A stretch of 64,000 nucleotides of DNA from Branchipolynoe longqiensis. Its lineage: Eukaryota > Annelida > Polychaeta > Phyllodocida > Polynoidae. Location of the stretch: positions 37,518,590-37,582,589 of the forward strand of contig CM059199.1 of the NCBI GenBank assembly GCA_030323885.1. The letters are read 5' to 3'. The notes beneath the pieces are model-generated. The model had not been told where the DNA came from. It saw only the letters and a program-made list of their open reading frames with translations, and did not search any database. Both the position numbers and the translations under genes were made by a program. Positions 30,345-41,494 of this stretch are shown piece by piece. Each line of letters starts with the position of its first letter. The stretch's first letter is position 1.

Positions 30345-31035
30345 GGGGTGGTGATTCTGCTGAAATGATTAAATGTCAAATAAATGTTTGCAGTAATAAA
30401 ACTGTACTGTGAACTATTTACGACAACCACCCCCCACACACACCCGTCCCCCTCCGACCTTCCGCCACCATGTTCTCCTTTGGTCCCACAGCGTCCCTCA
30501 CAACCTCCCTCGCCGCCCCGCATCAGGCAGCGCTGCTAAAATGGACGTCGACAAGCATCCCTCGCGGATGACCTCTCTCGATTGTCAAGGCCATCTGTGG
30601 TGACCTTGAAATAGCAGACACGGTCAGGGCGTCCCCACACTTGCGCCTTGCCCTACCTCCCTCCTCACCCCCCACCTACCCTACCCTACACCACCAGCTC
30701 ACAGCGCAGGAAGTGATGGATCCACGGAGCATGCGCAGAGAGCCTCCTCCGCACATGCTCAGCGTGGTGTATTCTGGGCAAGGGGTTAGGGTTGGTGGGG
30801 GGGGGGGGGGCAAGAGGGGGGGGGAGATTAAGGAGAAGGAATGAGGGCAGTTGGCGTCAGCGTGCTGATTCAACACCATACGTCACAGTGACGTATATAA
30901 ACGGGGCGACCCCTACCGTTGTCACACCTCACGACACAGAAGCGCAGAGCTTTCCAAAAAGACCAAAAAGAAGAAAAAAGCGGTGGGTGATGGAGGGGAG
31001 GGTGGGATGAGGAGGGGGCAGGGTGGTGGTGGGGG
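30345..31035. other. No gene recognised; GC-rich patch
   Basis: 30420-30760 is unusually GC-rich, with TCGCCGCCCCGC and ATGGACGTCGACAAGC. 30890-30910 has GTGACGTATATAAACGG, which resembles a CRE next to a TATA box. A promoter is possible but no gene follows that I can recognise. G runs lie at 30796-30830 and 31018-31042. Confidence 0.35.
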
Positions 31036-31039
31036 GGGG

Positions 31040-31450
31040 GGGTAACAGAGTGGGTCTCATTTACAAGCAAATTAACAATCTAAACAATCATTTTCAGAAA
31101 TGTTTACTTCATATTCATTGAAAAGATATGCATAGGGAATAACAGAATGGGCCTCAGTTACCAACAAATAAACGAACATTTTCAGGAATGTTGAGTTGAT
31201 ATTCAGTGCAAAGAATGGACCATAAAAAACACCTTAAAATAATGGGCAGCAGGCGATGGAAGGAGTTGGAGGGGGGGGGGGGAGAAGGGGGTAACAGAAT
31301 GGACATCAGATACCAACAAATGAACAATCATTTTCAAGAATGTTGAATTCATATTCATTGCAAAGAATGGACTATAATGGGCCTCGGTTACCAGCAAATA
31401 AATAATCATTTTCAGGAATGTTGAATTAATTTTCATTGCAAAGAATGGAC
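31040..31450. repeat. Degenerate ~95-bp tandem repeat, four units
   Basis: ACCAACAAATGAACAATCAT, TTTTCAGGAATGTTGA and TTCATTGCAAAGAATGGAC recur at about 31070, 31165, 31310 and 31390. An insertion (AAAAAACACC..GGGAGAAGG) separates units two and three. Confidence 0.8.
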
Positions 31451-32063
31451 TAGAGGTATTCTGAGTAGACCACGTGATTGCTATGGACCTGTACTCATTT
31501 ACAGATATATACGTGTGGAAGAGCTTTCGATGTGGACAAAATTGCATTAGTATATCATTCCATAGAACTTATAAATAAGGGTCAGGTCTGCACGTACATT
31601 CGAGAGCTTTAATTGCTCTGGTTGGGACAGAGACACTGGTGGCCGGAGGAGTTTGGCTGCTCAGGACAGACTAATTGCCATCCAGGTTGCTCTACCAGTA
31701 CCGCCTCCGAAAGACCTAGACCGTACAGTGTGTTAGGTGGGTGGTGTATAATTTGTTTTCATCGATGAACAGCAATAGTCTCAATTTGGTAGTTGCCTTG
31801 TCATCTTAGCTATTACTGTTTCTTTTCTTGAAGATTTATACTGCCTGTCATGGATACGTCTGAATAGACTGGTTTTCACCATTAGACAGTTTGTTGATAG
31901 AAAGGCTGAGCCTACACTTTTACCGACCCAAGGGATTTTTAACCTCCCACACCACCTAGACATGGTATGAGAGCAACTGGCCTTTGATGACGCTGTAAGT
32001 TATACACAGCGGTGGAAATCCAAATTGGCAGAGGTGGTGAGGGCACTGTATTAGTGGCTAGCC
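31451..32063. other. No recognised feature
   Basis: Mixed-composition DNA. I see no repeat shared with the rest of the window and no coding signal. Confidence 0.5.
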
Positions 32064-32211
32064 TTAAAGTTGCATAGTCCGATGAAGCATCACATTTTCA
32101 AAACCAAAACACTGATCTAGATTTGATTCTACATATTTATCTTAGATACTGGTACAGTTGTTAAGCATTTGTTGTCACATCGAAGGGCATGGGAAGTCAA
32201 TTTAATAGAAC
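32064..32211 (+). mobile_element. MITE-A, left 148 bp
   Basis: A well-preserved left end: TTAAAGTTGCATAGTCCGAT, then TTTTCAAAACCAAAACAC and GTCAATTTAATAGAACCC, ending abruptly. Confidence 0.85.
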
Positions 32212-32347
32212 CCGCGCAGGAGGCGGAGAGGTGCATGCTAGTACCCACACCCACCCCCGGGGAGGGGGGGGGGGGGAGTGCAACCCACTCCAGGTCTTGA
32301 TACAGGGCTTGTCACTATCAATATATATATGCATATATATATATATA

Positions 32348-32661
32348 CCAGACGGGATGGCCGAATGAGTTAGAGCGTCCGTCTCCCTTGCTGGTAGATC
32401 GTGGGTTCGAACCCTGGTCGAGTCAAACCAATGACTTAGAAATTGATACTTATCGCTTCCTAGCCAGGTGCTCGGCATTATTAGGACAGGGCAAGGACTG
32501 GTGTGCTCAGTGTCAGGGTAATGTTACTGAGGGGGATACCAGGTCATGGTGCCGGTGGCCTGGTTTCCCAGTGGGACAGCACTATAAAGTCGCCATGAGT
32601 GCGCACTGTCACAAGTCGGTACCCATCCTGATATTACCTTAGATGTTGCTAGGACGTAGAA
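32348..32661 (+). mobile_element. tRNA-derived SINE, type a, inserted in (TA)n
   Basis: Head CCAGACGGGATGGCCGAATG, perfect B box (GGGTTCGAACCC) and complete body to GATGTTGCTAGGACGTAGAA. (TA)n lies on both sides, so the target duplication cannot be delimited. Confidence 0.92.
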
Positions 32662-32662
32662 C

Positions 32663-32716
<54 letters not shown>
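32662..32716. repeat. (TA)n microsatellite
   Basis: About 55 bp of TA dinucleotides with one phase change. Confidence 0.95.
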
Positions 32717-32720
<4 letters not shown>

Positions 32721-33062
32721 TTCCCGTGCATATCACGATAAGGATCCAAATCATTTGTTGATATTTCATCTCTCGAGGCAATTACACCCCAATTAACTTC
32801 CAAAATGGTCGTTAAAAAGAGAAAGCACACGCAGAAGACTAATAATAATTTCCCAGTCCAAATTACTTCCAGCGAATTGCAAGCGTTCTGAAATTTCCGC
32901 TCGCTTGGTGATTCTCCTTCGAATTTCTTGTCTTTTTCTTTTTCTCTCCCCCCCCCCCCCCCCCCACCCCCCCACTACTCCCACCTTTTACTGTCACAAT
33001 TGTTCGGATCGGGTCGAAATCGACGGCTGTGGACCGAACGTTGAATGGCATCTGCTGATTCT

Positions 33063-33102
33063 GGGAAAAAGAAAAGAGAGAAAGAAAGAAGAAAGAAAGA
33101 AA

Positions 33103-33134
<32 letters not shown>

Positions 33135-33180
33135 AAAAAGAAAAAAGAAAAAAAAAAAAGAAAAAAAAAAGAAAGAGACA
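33063..33180. repeat. (GAAA)n / A-rich polypurine tract
   Basis: AAAGAAAGAAAG repeats passing into longer A runs; pure purine on the plus strand. Confidence 0.95.
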
Positions 33181-33192
33181 GAGACAGAGAGA

Positions 33193-33516
33193 GGTTGTTT
33201 GTTGTTTTACATCCTAGCAACATCCATTGTCATATCAGGATGGGTAGCGACTTGTGACAGCGCACACTCATGATGACTTTATAGTGCTGCCCCACTGGTA
33301 GACCAGGCCACTGGCACCATGACTCAATATCCCACTCAGTCACATTATCCAGACACTGCAAACCAGTCCTTGCCCTATCCTATTAATTCCGAGCGCCAAG
33401 CTAGGAAGCGACAAGTATGAATTTTATAAGTCATTGGTTCGACACGGCTGGGATTCATACTCCCGACCTTCCGCACGGGAAGCCTGTGCTCTACCTATTA
33501 GGCCACCGAGTCCGGT
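33193..33516 (-). mobile_element. tRNA-derived SINE inserted in a GA-rich tract
   Basis: Tail GTTGTTTGTTGTTTTACATC is at the left; head complement TAGGCCACCGAGTCCGG is at the right. GAGAGAGG lies on both sides and may be the target duplication. Confidence 0.88.
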
Positions 33517-33529
33517 GAATGAGAGAGGC

Positions 33530-33530
<1 letters not shown>

Positions 33531-33611
<81 letters not shown>
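33531..33611. repeat. (GA)n microsatellite
   Basis: About 80 bp of GA dinucleotides, with GGCATAGAGAGA on both edges. Confidence 0.97.
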
Positions 33612-33612
<1 letters not shown>

Positions 33613-33884
33613 CATAGAGAGACAGGTAGAGAGAGATACAGAAAAAGGTAGATTTTTAAAAAGAAGCAAAACAGATGGGGGAAAAAATGACGTCACACAA
33701 GTCGCAGAACGAGCATTTTGGCGCCAATTGAAAAGGAGGCTGTCGGACAGAGCTTTCCAGCGAAAAGCGAGTCCCCCAGGTGTAATTCGAGCCGGTTCCG
33801 CTTTTATCAGTCTGAGTTTACAGGATGAAAGCATTGTATGATTCTCTCCGGCTGAAAATAAATGCACCTTTTTTGTGTGTTACT

Positions 33885-34130
33885 GTTAGTTGGGGTTTTA
33901 CATCCTAGCAATATCTACAATCGCATCAGGGTGAGTACCGACTTGTGAAAGAGCACGCTCATGGCAACTTTATACTGCTTTTCCCACTTAGTCACATTAT
34001 CCTGAACCTGAGCTAACCAGTCCTTGCTCTATCCTATTAATGCTGAGTGCCAGGGTAGGTAGTGACAAGTATCAATTTTGTAAGTCATTGATTTGACTCG
34101 GCCGTGATTCAAAGTCCCGGCCTTCGTTAC
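33885..34130 (-). mobile_element. tRNA-derived SINE, partial
   Basis: GTTGGGGTTTTACATCCTAG at the left, a deleted middle, and GACAAGTATCAATTTTGTAA to TTTGACTCGGCCGTGATTC at the right. The head is absent. Confidence 0.78.
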
Positions 34131-34559
34131 TTCCACTAATACAGGTATTCCGATATCCGATTGTTCCTATAAGAAGGCCTGAAGCTGTGATCCAGAAGTA
34201 CCATGACTAAAATAACTTTACTTAGTCACAATTATTATCTAAAACTGTGCCCAGTCACAATTTATTGAGCCTTAAGCACCCTGTTCTCTGTGTAAAAATA
34301 TACGGATTTTCGGTTAAGAATTATATATTGGCAGAAGGCATTATTATTCTTGGGTGACGGAGTGGGGACAATGTTATGTAAACTAAAAGCAATAGTATCC
34401 CACTCCCAGTGTACATGATAATGAGTGATGTGAAATATATGTTATATATGATGCCTGAAGAGATGTTCCTATATAAGAAGACAGTACATGATTATTGACA
34501 TGTTTCTCTATGCATCCATAAGGAGTGCAATTGGAGAAAAAGTCATATTAACAGAGATC
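34131..34559. other. No recognised feature
   Basis: AT-rich sequence with TATATAAGAAGACAGTACAT (near 34471); no gene or repeat recognised. Confidence 0.5.
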
Positions 34560-35185
34560 TATTGTAACTGTTGCAACTACCTGTTCACCCATGACCATGG
34601 GGCGGGGCCACCCCAGCCTCATTTGTATATGCACTCAGGGCACCACCTGCAGCTGAGTTGAGTGACATCCACCTCCACTGGGGGTTGGCTCCCACCCCAG
34701 CTGTGGGGGTGCCTGATTGGCTGACTGTGGGACTGCCCAGTCACCTACACTACCTTGGCTCTCTGACCACACTAGCCTCATTTTGAGATTCATTAATTAT
34801 TCAAGATTCTGCTTCAGACACACTGAAGAGAGATCACTCTACTCCTGGCTCTTGAGTGAGACACACCTACTCTTGAGCAAGACACTCTGTCTGATGCTAG
34901 GCAAATTCAGATATTCCAATTGAGTGTGTACACAGCCAGAGGACTCCTGTCCCATGGGCTGTAGGAACTGCTTTCTATACAGGCTAAAGTAGTAATGAGA
35001 TACTGTGTGGACAGAAGGTAAGGAGTGTGGATGATAGGTCACTGATAGGTCACTGGTAGGTGGACAGGAGTTGATGCCAATAAAGCACAACTTCTCCACT
35101 GTTTATCTGTGTGACTTGTCTTCATTCTTCTTTAGTATTGGTTACTGAGTTGATAGTCGGTATTTGAATAACAGCATCACAGGTG
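34560..35185 (+). other. Possible LTR or promoter-like segment
   Basis: It starts near TGTAACTGTTGCAACTACC, has a TATA-like TTGTATATGCACTCAGG (34624), short direct repeats (ATAGGTCACTG) and an AATAAA signal in CCAATAAAGCACAAC (35080). It ends near AACAGCATCACA. These features suggest a solo LTR, but I find no matching terminus or target duplication. Confidence 0.25.
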
Positions 35186-35261
35186 ATATGAAGGGGGAGA
35201 GTTTTTAATATTATCTGGTGTCCCAAACGCAGCCGGGCATTCAGAAATATTAGATCTGGGT

Positions 35262-36152
35262 TTCATTATAATCTAGGCCTACCTAACAGCTGAGAAGGGC
35301 TGAATGACACTGATCGTTATAATCTAGGCCTACCTAACAGCTGAGAAGGGCTGAATGACACCAATCTGAGAAGGGCTGAATGACACTGATCGTTATAATC
35401 TAGGCCTACCTAACAGCTGAGAAGGGCTGAATGACACTAATCTGAGAAGGGCTGAATGACACTGATCATTATAATCTAGGCCTACCTAACAGCTGAGAAG
35501 GGCTGAATGACACTGATCATTATAATCTAGGCCTACCTAACAGCTGAGAAGGGCTGAATGACACTGATCATTATAATCTAGGCCTACCTAACAGCTGAGA
35601 AGGGCTGAATGCCACTGATCATTATAATCTAGGCCTACCTAACAGCTGAGAAGGGCTGAATGACACCAATCTGAGAAGGACAGAATGACACTGATCGTTA
35701 TAATCTAGGCCTACCTAACAGCTGAGAAGGGCTGAATGACACCAATCTGAGAAGGACAGAATGACACTGATCGTTATAATCTAGGCCTACCTAACAGCTG
35801 AGAAGGGCTGAATGACACTAATCTGAGAAGGGCTGAATGACACTGATCAGTATAATCTAGGCCTACCTAACAGCTGAGAAGGGCTGAATGCCACTGATCA
35901 TTATAATCTAGGCCTACGTAACAGCTGAGAAGGGCTGAATGACACCAATCTGAGAAGGACTGAATGACACTGATCGTTATAATCTAGGCCTACCTAACAG
36001 CTGAGAAGGGCTGAAGGACACTAATCTGAGAAGGGCTGAATGACACTGATCAGTATAATCTAGGCCTACCTAACAGCTGAGAAGGGCTGAATGACACTGA
36101 TCATTATAATCTAGGCCTACCTAACAGCTGAGAAGGGCTGACTGACACTAAT
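35262..36152. repeat. Chimeric 51-bp minisatellite with 78-bp variant
   Basis: The basic unit is GATCATTATAATCTAGGCC + TACCTAACAGCTGAGAAGGG + CTGAATGACACT (51 bp; copies at 35464 and 35515). Some units carry a 27-bp partial duplication (AATCTGAGAAGGGCTGAATG), giving 78 bp. One half equals a segment of the MITE-A copy at 36973-36999, the other half equals the hairpin arm at 36496-36528. Confidence 0.93.
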
Positions 36153-36528
36153 AGCAATATGACCACAGAGACCGACACCCGCGCAGTTGACAGATCAGAC
36201 CTACTTAAATGTCACATTTCTGATAATTTACGCTCTACTGTTATCTCATATTTTTATCATTAACTATTACTATTGTACTTTAACGTAATTGATTACTCGT
36301 TTGTTAAATCGTTCACATGACTCATATGCCCTCATCATATTTCATTTTCCCAATATATCGGGGCCTTCGCTCGTTCGCTTCTTGCCCGATGATACACAGT
36401 CAATGTACATGCTGCCGGGCGGGCAGCGCCCGAATAAAAGCCTTGATTAACCCACTCATGCCTCTGAGTCAGCTGTGTCCGTGAGCAATGTTGCGGCTAT
36501 TAGTGTCATTCAGCCCTTCTCAGCTGTT
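36123..36528. repeat. 33-bp inverted repeat enclosing a 340-bp segment
   Basis: Left arm 36123-36155 and right arm 36496-36528 are inverted copies with one mismatch (core CAGCTGAGAAGGGCTG). Inside, AGCAAT occurs at 36153-36158 and 36484-36489, flanking about 325 bp that contains CCCGAATAAAAGCC. The inner segment may be an insertion into a hairpin loop, possibly a small solo LTR. Confidence 0.7.
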
Positions 36529-36733
36529 CGAGTGATGTAGGTCAGTGAATACTTACAAAATTGGAAAGTAGCGTAAATCCTATCACTTAAAGTAAATTTG
36601 GAACCTTATGTATGTGCCTTCTAATGAAACTATCGCCCATATAAGTCCACCTTTCGCACCCCGGTGTGACATCATAGAAGTATTAAGAATAGCTATACGG
36701 TATTCAGACTAATGGCCTTGGACAGACCAGTCG

Positions 36734-37062
36734 TTAAAGATGCATAGTCCGATGAAAATATCAAATTTTCAAAACCAAAGCAATTATCTAGATTTGATTC
36801 TAAGTATCCCACTTAGCTACCCTACTTTGTTGCCACACAGAACGGAATACTGAGGTAATTGATTAGAACCTGTTACTGCAGAAGCCTATGGTTTTGGCAT
36901 GCCTGGCAAAATTAATTTGGCATGGTTGCACTTAAATTTAGCCATTTAAAATAAAAATTACTTCAAGTTAAAGTTAGGTAGGCCTAGATTATAATGATCA
37001 ACCTTATATATTTATCTCAGAAAATGACAGATACTCAAAACAATCGGAATAAGCAACTTTAA
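36734..37062 (+). mobile_element. MITE-A copy, full length (329 bp)
   Basis: TTAAAGATGCATAGTCCGAT at the left and AATAAGCAACTTTAA at the right, with TTAA at both termini. It uniquely carries GTTAGGTAGGCCTAGATT at 36973-36990, the variant also found in the adjacent minisatellite. Confidence 0.88.
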
Positions 37063-37195
37063 CTACTGGGTTTGAGCTCAAATAGCCTATTCTAAGTGCA
37101 ATGGAATTGACCTTCCTGGAATATGAATATTTTTTGTTAAGATATATGGAATATTCAAGTAAAATATTCACAGTAAAATAAGGTGACTGGATCAT

Positions 37196-37240
37196 TGAAG
37201 TTAGATAGTCTGATAAAAGCATCTAGATTTGGTCCTATAT
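37196..37240 (+). mobile_element. MITE-A left-end fragment
   Basis: TGAAGTTAGATAGTCTGATA then AAGCATCTAGATTTGGTCCT, running into (TATTA)n. Confidence 0.6.
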
Positions 37241-37284
37241 TATATTATATTATATTATGTTATTAAATTATTTTAATTTTATTA

Positions 37285-37947
37285 TGGGGCTGTCACACTA
37301 CGACGTAACGGGGTAGCATAAGCCGACATAGGTGAAATTTGGCCATTACATCGAGATATATCGAGATACGTTACGCTTCGTTAAGCCTATGTCGAGATAT
37401 GTCGAGTTACGTCGAGATACGGTGACACACGTCAAGGTTTTGGACATACCCAAAACTTTCGACGTAGCTCAACGTAAGACAACATGTGGCTTATACGTTA
37501 ACATACGCTATGTATATGTTAGACATACGTCGAATACACGAGACATACGTTACATGTACATTATACATACGTTGAACTACGTCAGGTGTAAGTCAAGCCG
37601 GCAGAAACGAACAGTCTGTGTATTGACAACATATTGAAAACGTATGTCTAACATACGTCTAACGTATGTTTGGCGTTTCTCCACGTGTTTTGACGTAGTT
37701 AACAATAAAAGCGTACTTTTGGTGATCGAATAACGTATATAACGTTCACTGGCGTTCTGCGAGCGTTTTATAAAAATCTTCTCGTGCGTTACCACTATGT
37801 TGGATCGATGTTTCGCCTATGTCCACTACGTTGCACTGACGTCTAACTTGGCCCTGAAACGCTGAGAATTTTGACGTATCTCGCATAAATAAGTGATTTC
37901 TATGTTCCCCACTCACTGGCCTGTTACATCATAGTGTGACAGGGGTA
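37285..37947. mobile_element. Family B element (ACGT-rich), ~660 bp
   Basis: The left end GGGGCTGTCACACTACGACG is mirrored by CATCATAGTGTGACAGGGG at the right. The interior is made of CGAGATACG, ACATACGT and ACGTA words. It lacks coding capacity and does not align with the interior of the other copies. Confidence 0.78.
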
Positions 37948-38111
37948 TTAGCAATGTATATGTGTTATTTTTAACTGGGGAAAGCGCCTCATAAGTATTG
38001 TACTTCTGCTTTCTCCTTTTTCATGCGAAACATTACATAAATAATTCATGATACATAAATATCAGCTTGTATGTACAATGATCATGTGGAAATAAATAAA
38101 TCTTAATCATA

Positions 38112-38386
38112 TCAAACTTGGATACTTACGTGTTTGTTGGCGCAAAGCCAGGAATACTAAGTCAATTTAATAGACCATGTTACTGCTGAAGACTTATGGT
38201 GTCAAAATCTGTAGATGCACATCCAACATTAATTGTGTCTGCTTTCACTTCAAATATCTCCAAAATTAGAAATTTATAATAAAAGTTACTTCAAGCTAAA
38301 GTAAGGTAGAGTATAATGATCAACCTAATATGTGTATCTAAAGAAAATGTACAGAAACTCAAAACCATGGGACAATGCAGCTTTAA
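38112..38386 (+). mobile_element. MITE-A, left end missing
   Basis: AACTTGGATACTTACGTGTT to AAAACCATGGGACAATGCAG and CTTTAA; about 60 bp of the left end is absent. Confidence 0.82.
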
Positions 38387-39169
38387 CTGATGGAAGATCC
38401 TGGGTCCTTTGAACCGTCCTTGTTAAGTTTGGCAGCAGCTGCGGTGGAATTGCCTTTAACTAGTTTAAGTTTTTCTTACTCTGGTTGGATATTTCATGGA
38501 ATTGCAATCTGGCCCATATTCAATCTTTGATAAGGCCAATTCCATTTAATACCCTGAAGCTTTCTGAACCCAACTACGGACATCTGGCTTTAGTAAAACG
38601 GCCAGGGCAACCACAGTTGGAATATATAATTCACAAGGAGACAGGTGTGGTATAATTTGCCTTTTATTCAGAACAGAACAGTTTGACAGTTTAATCAGGC
38701 GAACAAACCACTCGGTAATCTCAACCCTAGTGGTTGACTGTCTTTTTTGTAGTTGGGGGGTGGGAGGCGGCAAAATCGGAGTTCAGCTTGACCTCACAGG
38801 TTCATGTCCAAGCGGCAACTGAGCATGGCAGCCCGAGATGTGACGTCAGCGGTGGATGGATGGAACCCACTTAGGTGGCAACAAGTTAATTTAGTATCGA
38901 TGCAAAATATGGCTGCCAGGTGGCAGCACTGGACGGGTAGGGGGCCCTGGAGTAGGTTGACGATTAGCGCTAGGTAGCGACACTTGTACGGAGTTAGTTA
39001 GTTAGCCCGTAAGCCAGCAGGTGGTGTGGCAGTGTCCGTTGAAAGCAGCATGAAGGGTCTATCACCCTCGTCCCACTGCGAATTACCCATGTTAGCACTA
39101 ACATGGACAATTTTACTTGGTCAATATATAAAAATATATACACCAACTACCCCATTAATGTCACTTCAC
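38387..39169. other. No recognised gene
   Basis: Contains AGATGTGACGTCAGCGG (38836) and GCCAGCAGGTGGTGTGGC (39013), neither in a recognisable promoter. No repeat family identified. Confidence 0.5.
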
Positions 39170-39698
39170 TTAAAGTTGCATCGTCCGATGAAACATATTT
39201 TTTTCAAAACCAAAACACATTCTTACACTTGATTCTAAATATCCAACTTAGGTGCTGGTGCATTAATTAAGGCTTTGGGGCAGCATATACAGAATAATCA
39301 GTGAATTTATTACCCCCATCCCTTTGGGCACCTAGATTGAGATAGCCAGTAGGTAGGGAGACGACTAACCAATTAGGTCAATTTCATGACCTTATTAGTC
39401 CTGCCCTCATTCCCAGTACCATATATGGCATTAGTCAGGTTCCACACTACCTACACATTAATAGGTCATTCCTCATCACATGACCATCACAAGATGTGAA
39501 TCTGGGCCACAAAAACAAGACTTTTGACAAGCTTGCCGAAATGATTTTGGGTTCTTTCAACTCAAATTGCTCCAAAACTAGCCATTTTCTATCAAAATGA
39601 CTCCAGAATAATGAATAGTAGGTTATAATAGTCAACTTGATATATTCATCTAAAAAAGGATGCAAAAATTCGAAAGCCATCGGATTATGCAACTTTAA
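39170..39698 (+). mobile_element. MITE-A with a ~185-bp foreign middle (529 bp)
   Basis: Good ends (TTAAAGTTGCATCGTCCGAT and ATCGGATTATGCAACTTTAA). About 39305-39490 does not match MITE-A (for example CCCCATCCCTTTGGGCACC) and replaces the usual centre. Confidence 0.8.
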
Positions 39699-39994
39699 CA
39701 TCTTTTCATCTTAGTTTCGTTGATGGAATAAAAGATATATATATATACGAAAATAGAAAATATGTAGATTGATCAAATGACTATCTGGTGCATTTGGATA
39801 TAGTTATGGCAATTTTCACTTAACATTGCTTCAGTTACAGCTGTTGTCTTCAGTAACCTAACCATAACATTAATGGGGGCAGTTGGTGTAGATTATGTTG
39901 ACATTATATATAATATACCTGTATGTGCGCCTGTGTGTATGTCTATAGACCCCTTTCAATGTTTATAAACATTGTGTATGCGCACGCAGGTTGG

Positions 39995-40067
39995 CTGCAG
40001 AACGAAGGCACACTGCCATCGAGTTTGCCGGTATGCGCAGTGCAAAATGTTTATTTTATTCAAAATT
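39995..40067. repeat. 73-bp direct repeat D, left copy
   Basis: Starts CTGCAGAACGAAGGCACACT and ends TTTATTCAAAATT. It is identical to 42715-42787 and borders the GC-rich element. Confidence 0.95.
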
Positions 40068-40412
40068 GGTCGTAATGCGAAGCATTGCGTTTGATGCGAG
40101 GAGAGGAAGAGACCCTCCCCCGCCCCGCGCTGTCGCGCTGCTTTCTCACCTCGGCAGACGGCGCGGCGCGCCGCCACCTCCCCCGCCCTCCGCGTCGCGC
40201 AGCACTCGCGCCTCACCCGACGCCGCTGCTCGCCACCTCTCGCCCTCCCCCGGGCCGGCAGCTTTCACACCTCACCTGCTGTCGCCCGTCCCTCCTCCCT
40301 TATAAGGTCGCCTGCCGGCCTCCCTCAGGCACTCGCCCTCCTGCCGTCTCCCAGCTGTCTGCCTTCTTCAATTGGGTCCACCTCGGATTGCTGCTCCCCT
40401 CAAACTTACACC

Positions 40413-40690
40413 ATGCCTCGAGGGAAGGGACGAGGACGAAAGGGCTCCCGGGCCACACCCCGCACCCCGGGGCCATCTTCAACGCCCCGGCGGGACGACT
40501 CCCAGGCCTCCGCCCCGGCGTCCCCCGCGGCGCCCTCGGACCGCACCTCGGGCGCCCAGATCTCGGCAATACTGGAGGCACTCCAGCTCATCCAGCTTGA
40601 GCAACGCCAGACCTCCGCCGAGGTGCGCCAATCTGCAGCCGACATTCACGCCCGCATGGACGCCCTGGAGACCGCCCCGCCGCCTGCCCC
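40413..40690 (+). pseudogene. Gag-like ORF, N-terminal part
   Basis: ATG at 40413 begins MPRGKGRGRKGSRATPRTPG, a basic start, then a Pro/Ser/Ala-rich stretch and a likely coiled-coil (ALQLIQLEQRQTSAEVRQSA, around 40570-40630). After about 40690 the frame is lost in a CCG-rich stretch and similarity continues in the frame of the next entry, which indicates a frameshift. Confidence 0.5.
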
Positions 40691-40765
40691 GCCGAGGCCC
40701 CACTGCCTCGGGCGCGCACCACCGCCGCAGCCCGCCCCCCGTCGCCGCCTCAGGCGAGCCTCCCC

Positions 40766-41494
40766 GGGGCGGCGCACCCGGAGTACGAGAGGTACCGCCA
40801 CCTCCCTACACAAGCCGCGCCCACCACTTCGCGGGCCTACCAACAGGAACCCACCCGACACAGCCCCGCCTCCGCGGCCGACGCCGTCCGGGACATCTTG
40901 GCCTCCGCCGAGGCGCGCCGCTCCGTGAAGCGCCAGGGCGTCCCGGCCGACTACATATTTCCCTCCGACCTGGTACAGAGGGGCCCGGAAAGAACCCCGG
41001 TGAAGAGGGGCGAGGCAACGAAGGACGAGTACGCCCTCGCCCTTCTCACCCTTATCGACCATCCCGATTTCCCCGCCCACTCCGCCCAGGGACTACACCA
41101 CCACCACCTCACAGTCTCACGGGATAACCTCATCTACCGCTGGGCGACCGTCCGTCGGTACTCAGAGACCGTATTTACCTGGATCGCGGACGGTCGACTC
41201 CACCACGGGTGGCATGACCCAGTAGCCATCAACCTCCTGAGAGTCGAGTGTATCGCCATGCCCGACCACCAAGCCGCCAGCACCCCCGCCCGCCCACTCG
41301 ACCCTCTCCACCGAGGCCCACACTTCCCCCGAGTCCAAGCCGACGCCCGCGTCACTTACGACAGGCACACCCACGGGGCCCCCTGCCCGGCCTGGAACCG
41401 GGACCCCACCTCGTGCGATCGGGCCCCCATCGGGGAGGCCCACGGCGAGGCGGGGGACAGGCGCGTCCTAACCATGCACAGCGAGGCCGATTGA
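40766..41494 (+). pseudogene. Gag-like ORF, C-terminal part
   Basis: This open frame has no start of its own. It reads PEYERYRHLP (about 40769), SVKRQGVPADYIFPSDLVQR and then WATVRRYSETVFTWIADGRL, HHGW and AINLLRVE. A short Cys motif (APCPAWNRDPTSC) follows near 41380-41420, resembling the C-x2-WN-x-C start of the zinc knuckle in DIRS-type gag proteins as I recall them. The later His/Cys positions are eroded. It stops at 41494. DIRS/Ngaro affinity is a moderate inference. Confidence 0.45.

Noticed and set aside
30420..30910. Host gene promoter or CpG island
   Set aside because: GC-rich, with a CRE-like and TATA-like word, but no coding exon or splice pattern follows within the window.
32348..32430. 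Apparent tRNA-Leu/Ser gene
   Set aside because: The A and B boxes are good, but it is the head of a dispersed SINE and does not fold into a proper anticodon arm.
34560..35185. Definite solo LTR
   Set aside because: TATA-like and AATAAA signals are present, but no matching LTR, TG/CA ends with flanking duplication, or second copy could be found.
35262..36152. CRISPR-like array
   Set aside because: Units are contiguous with no unique spacers, in an animal genome; it is a minisatellite.
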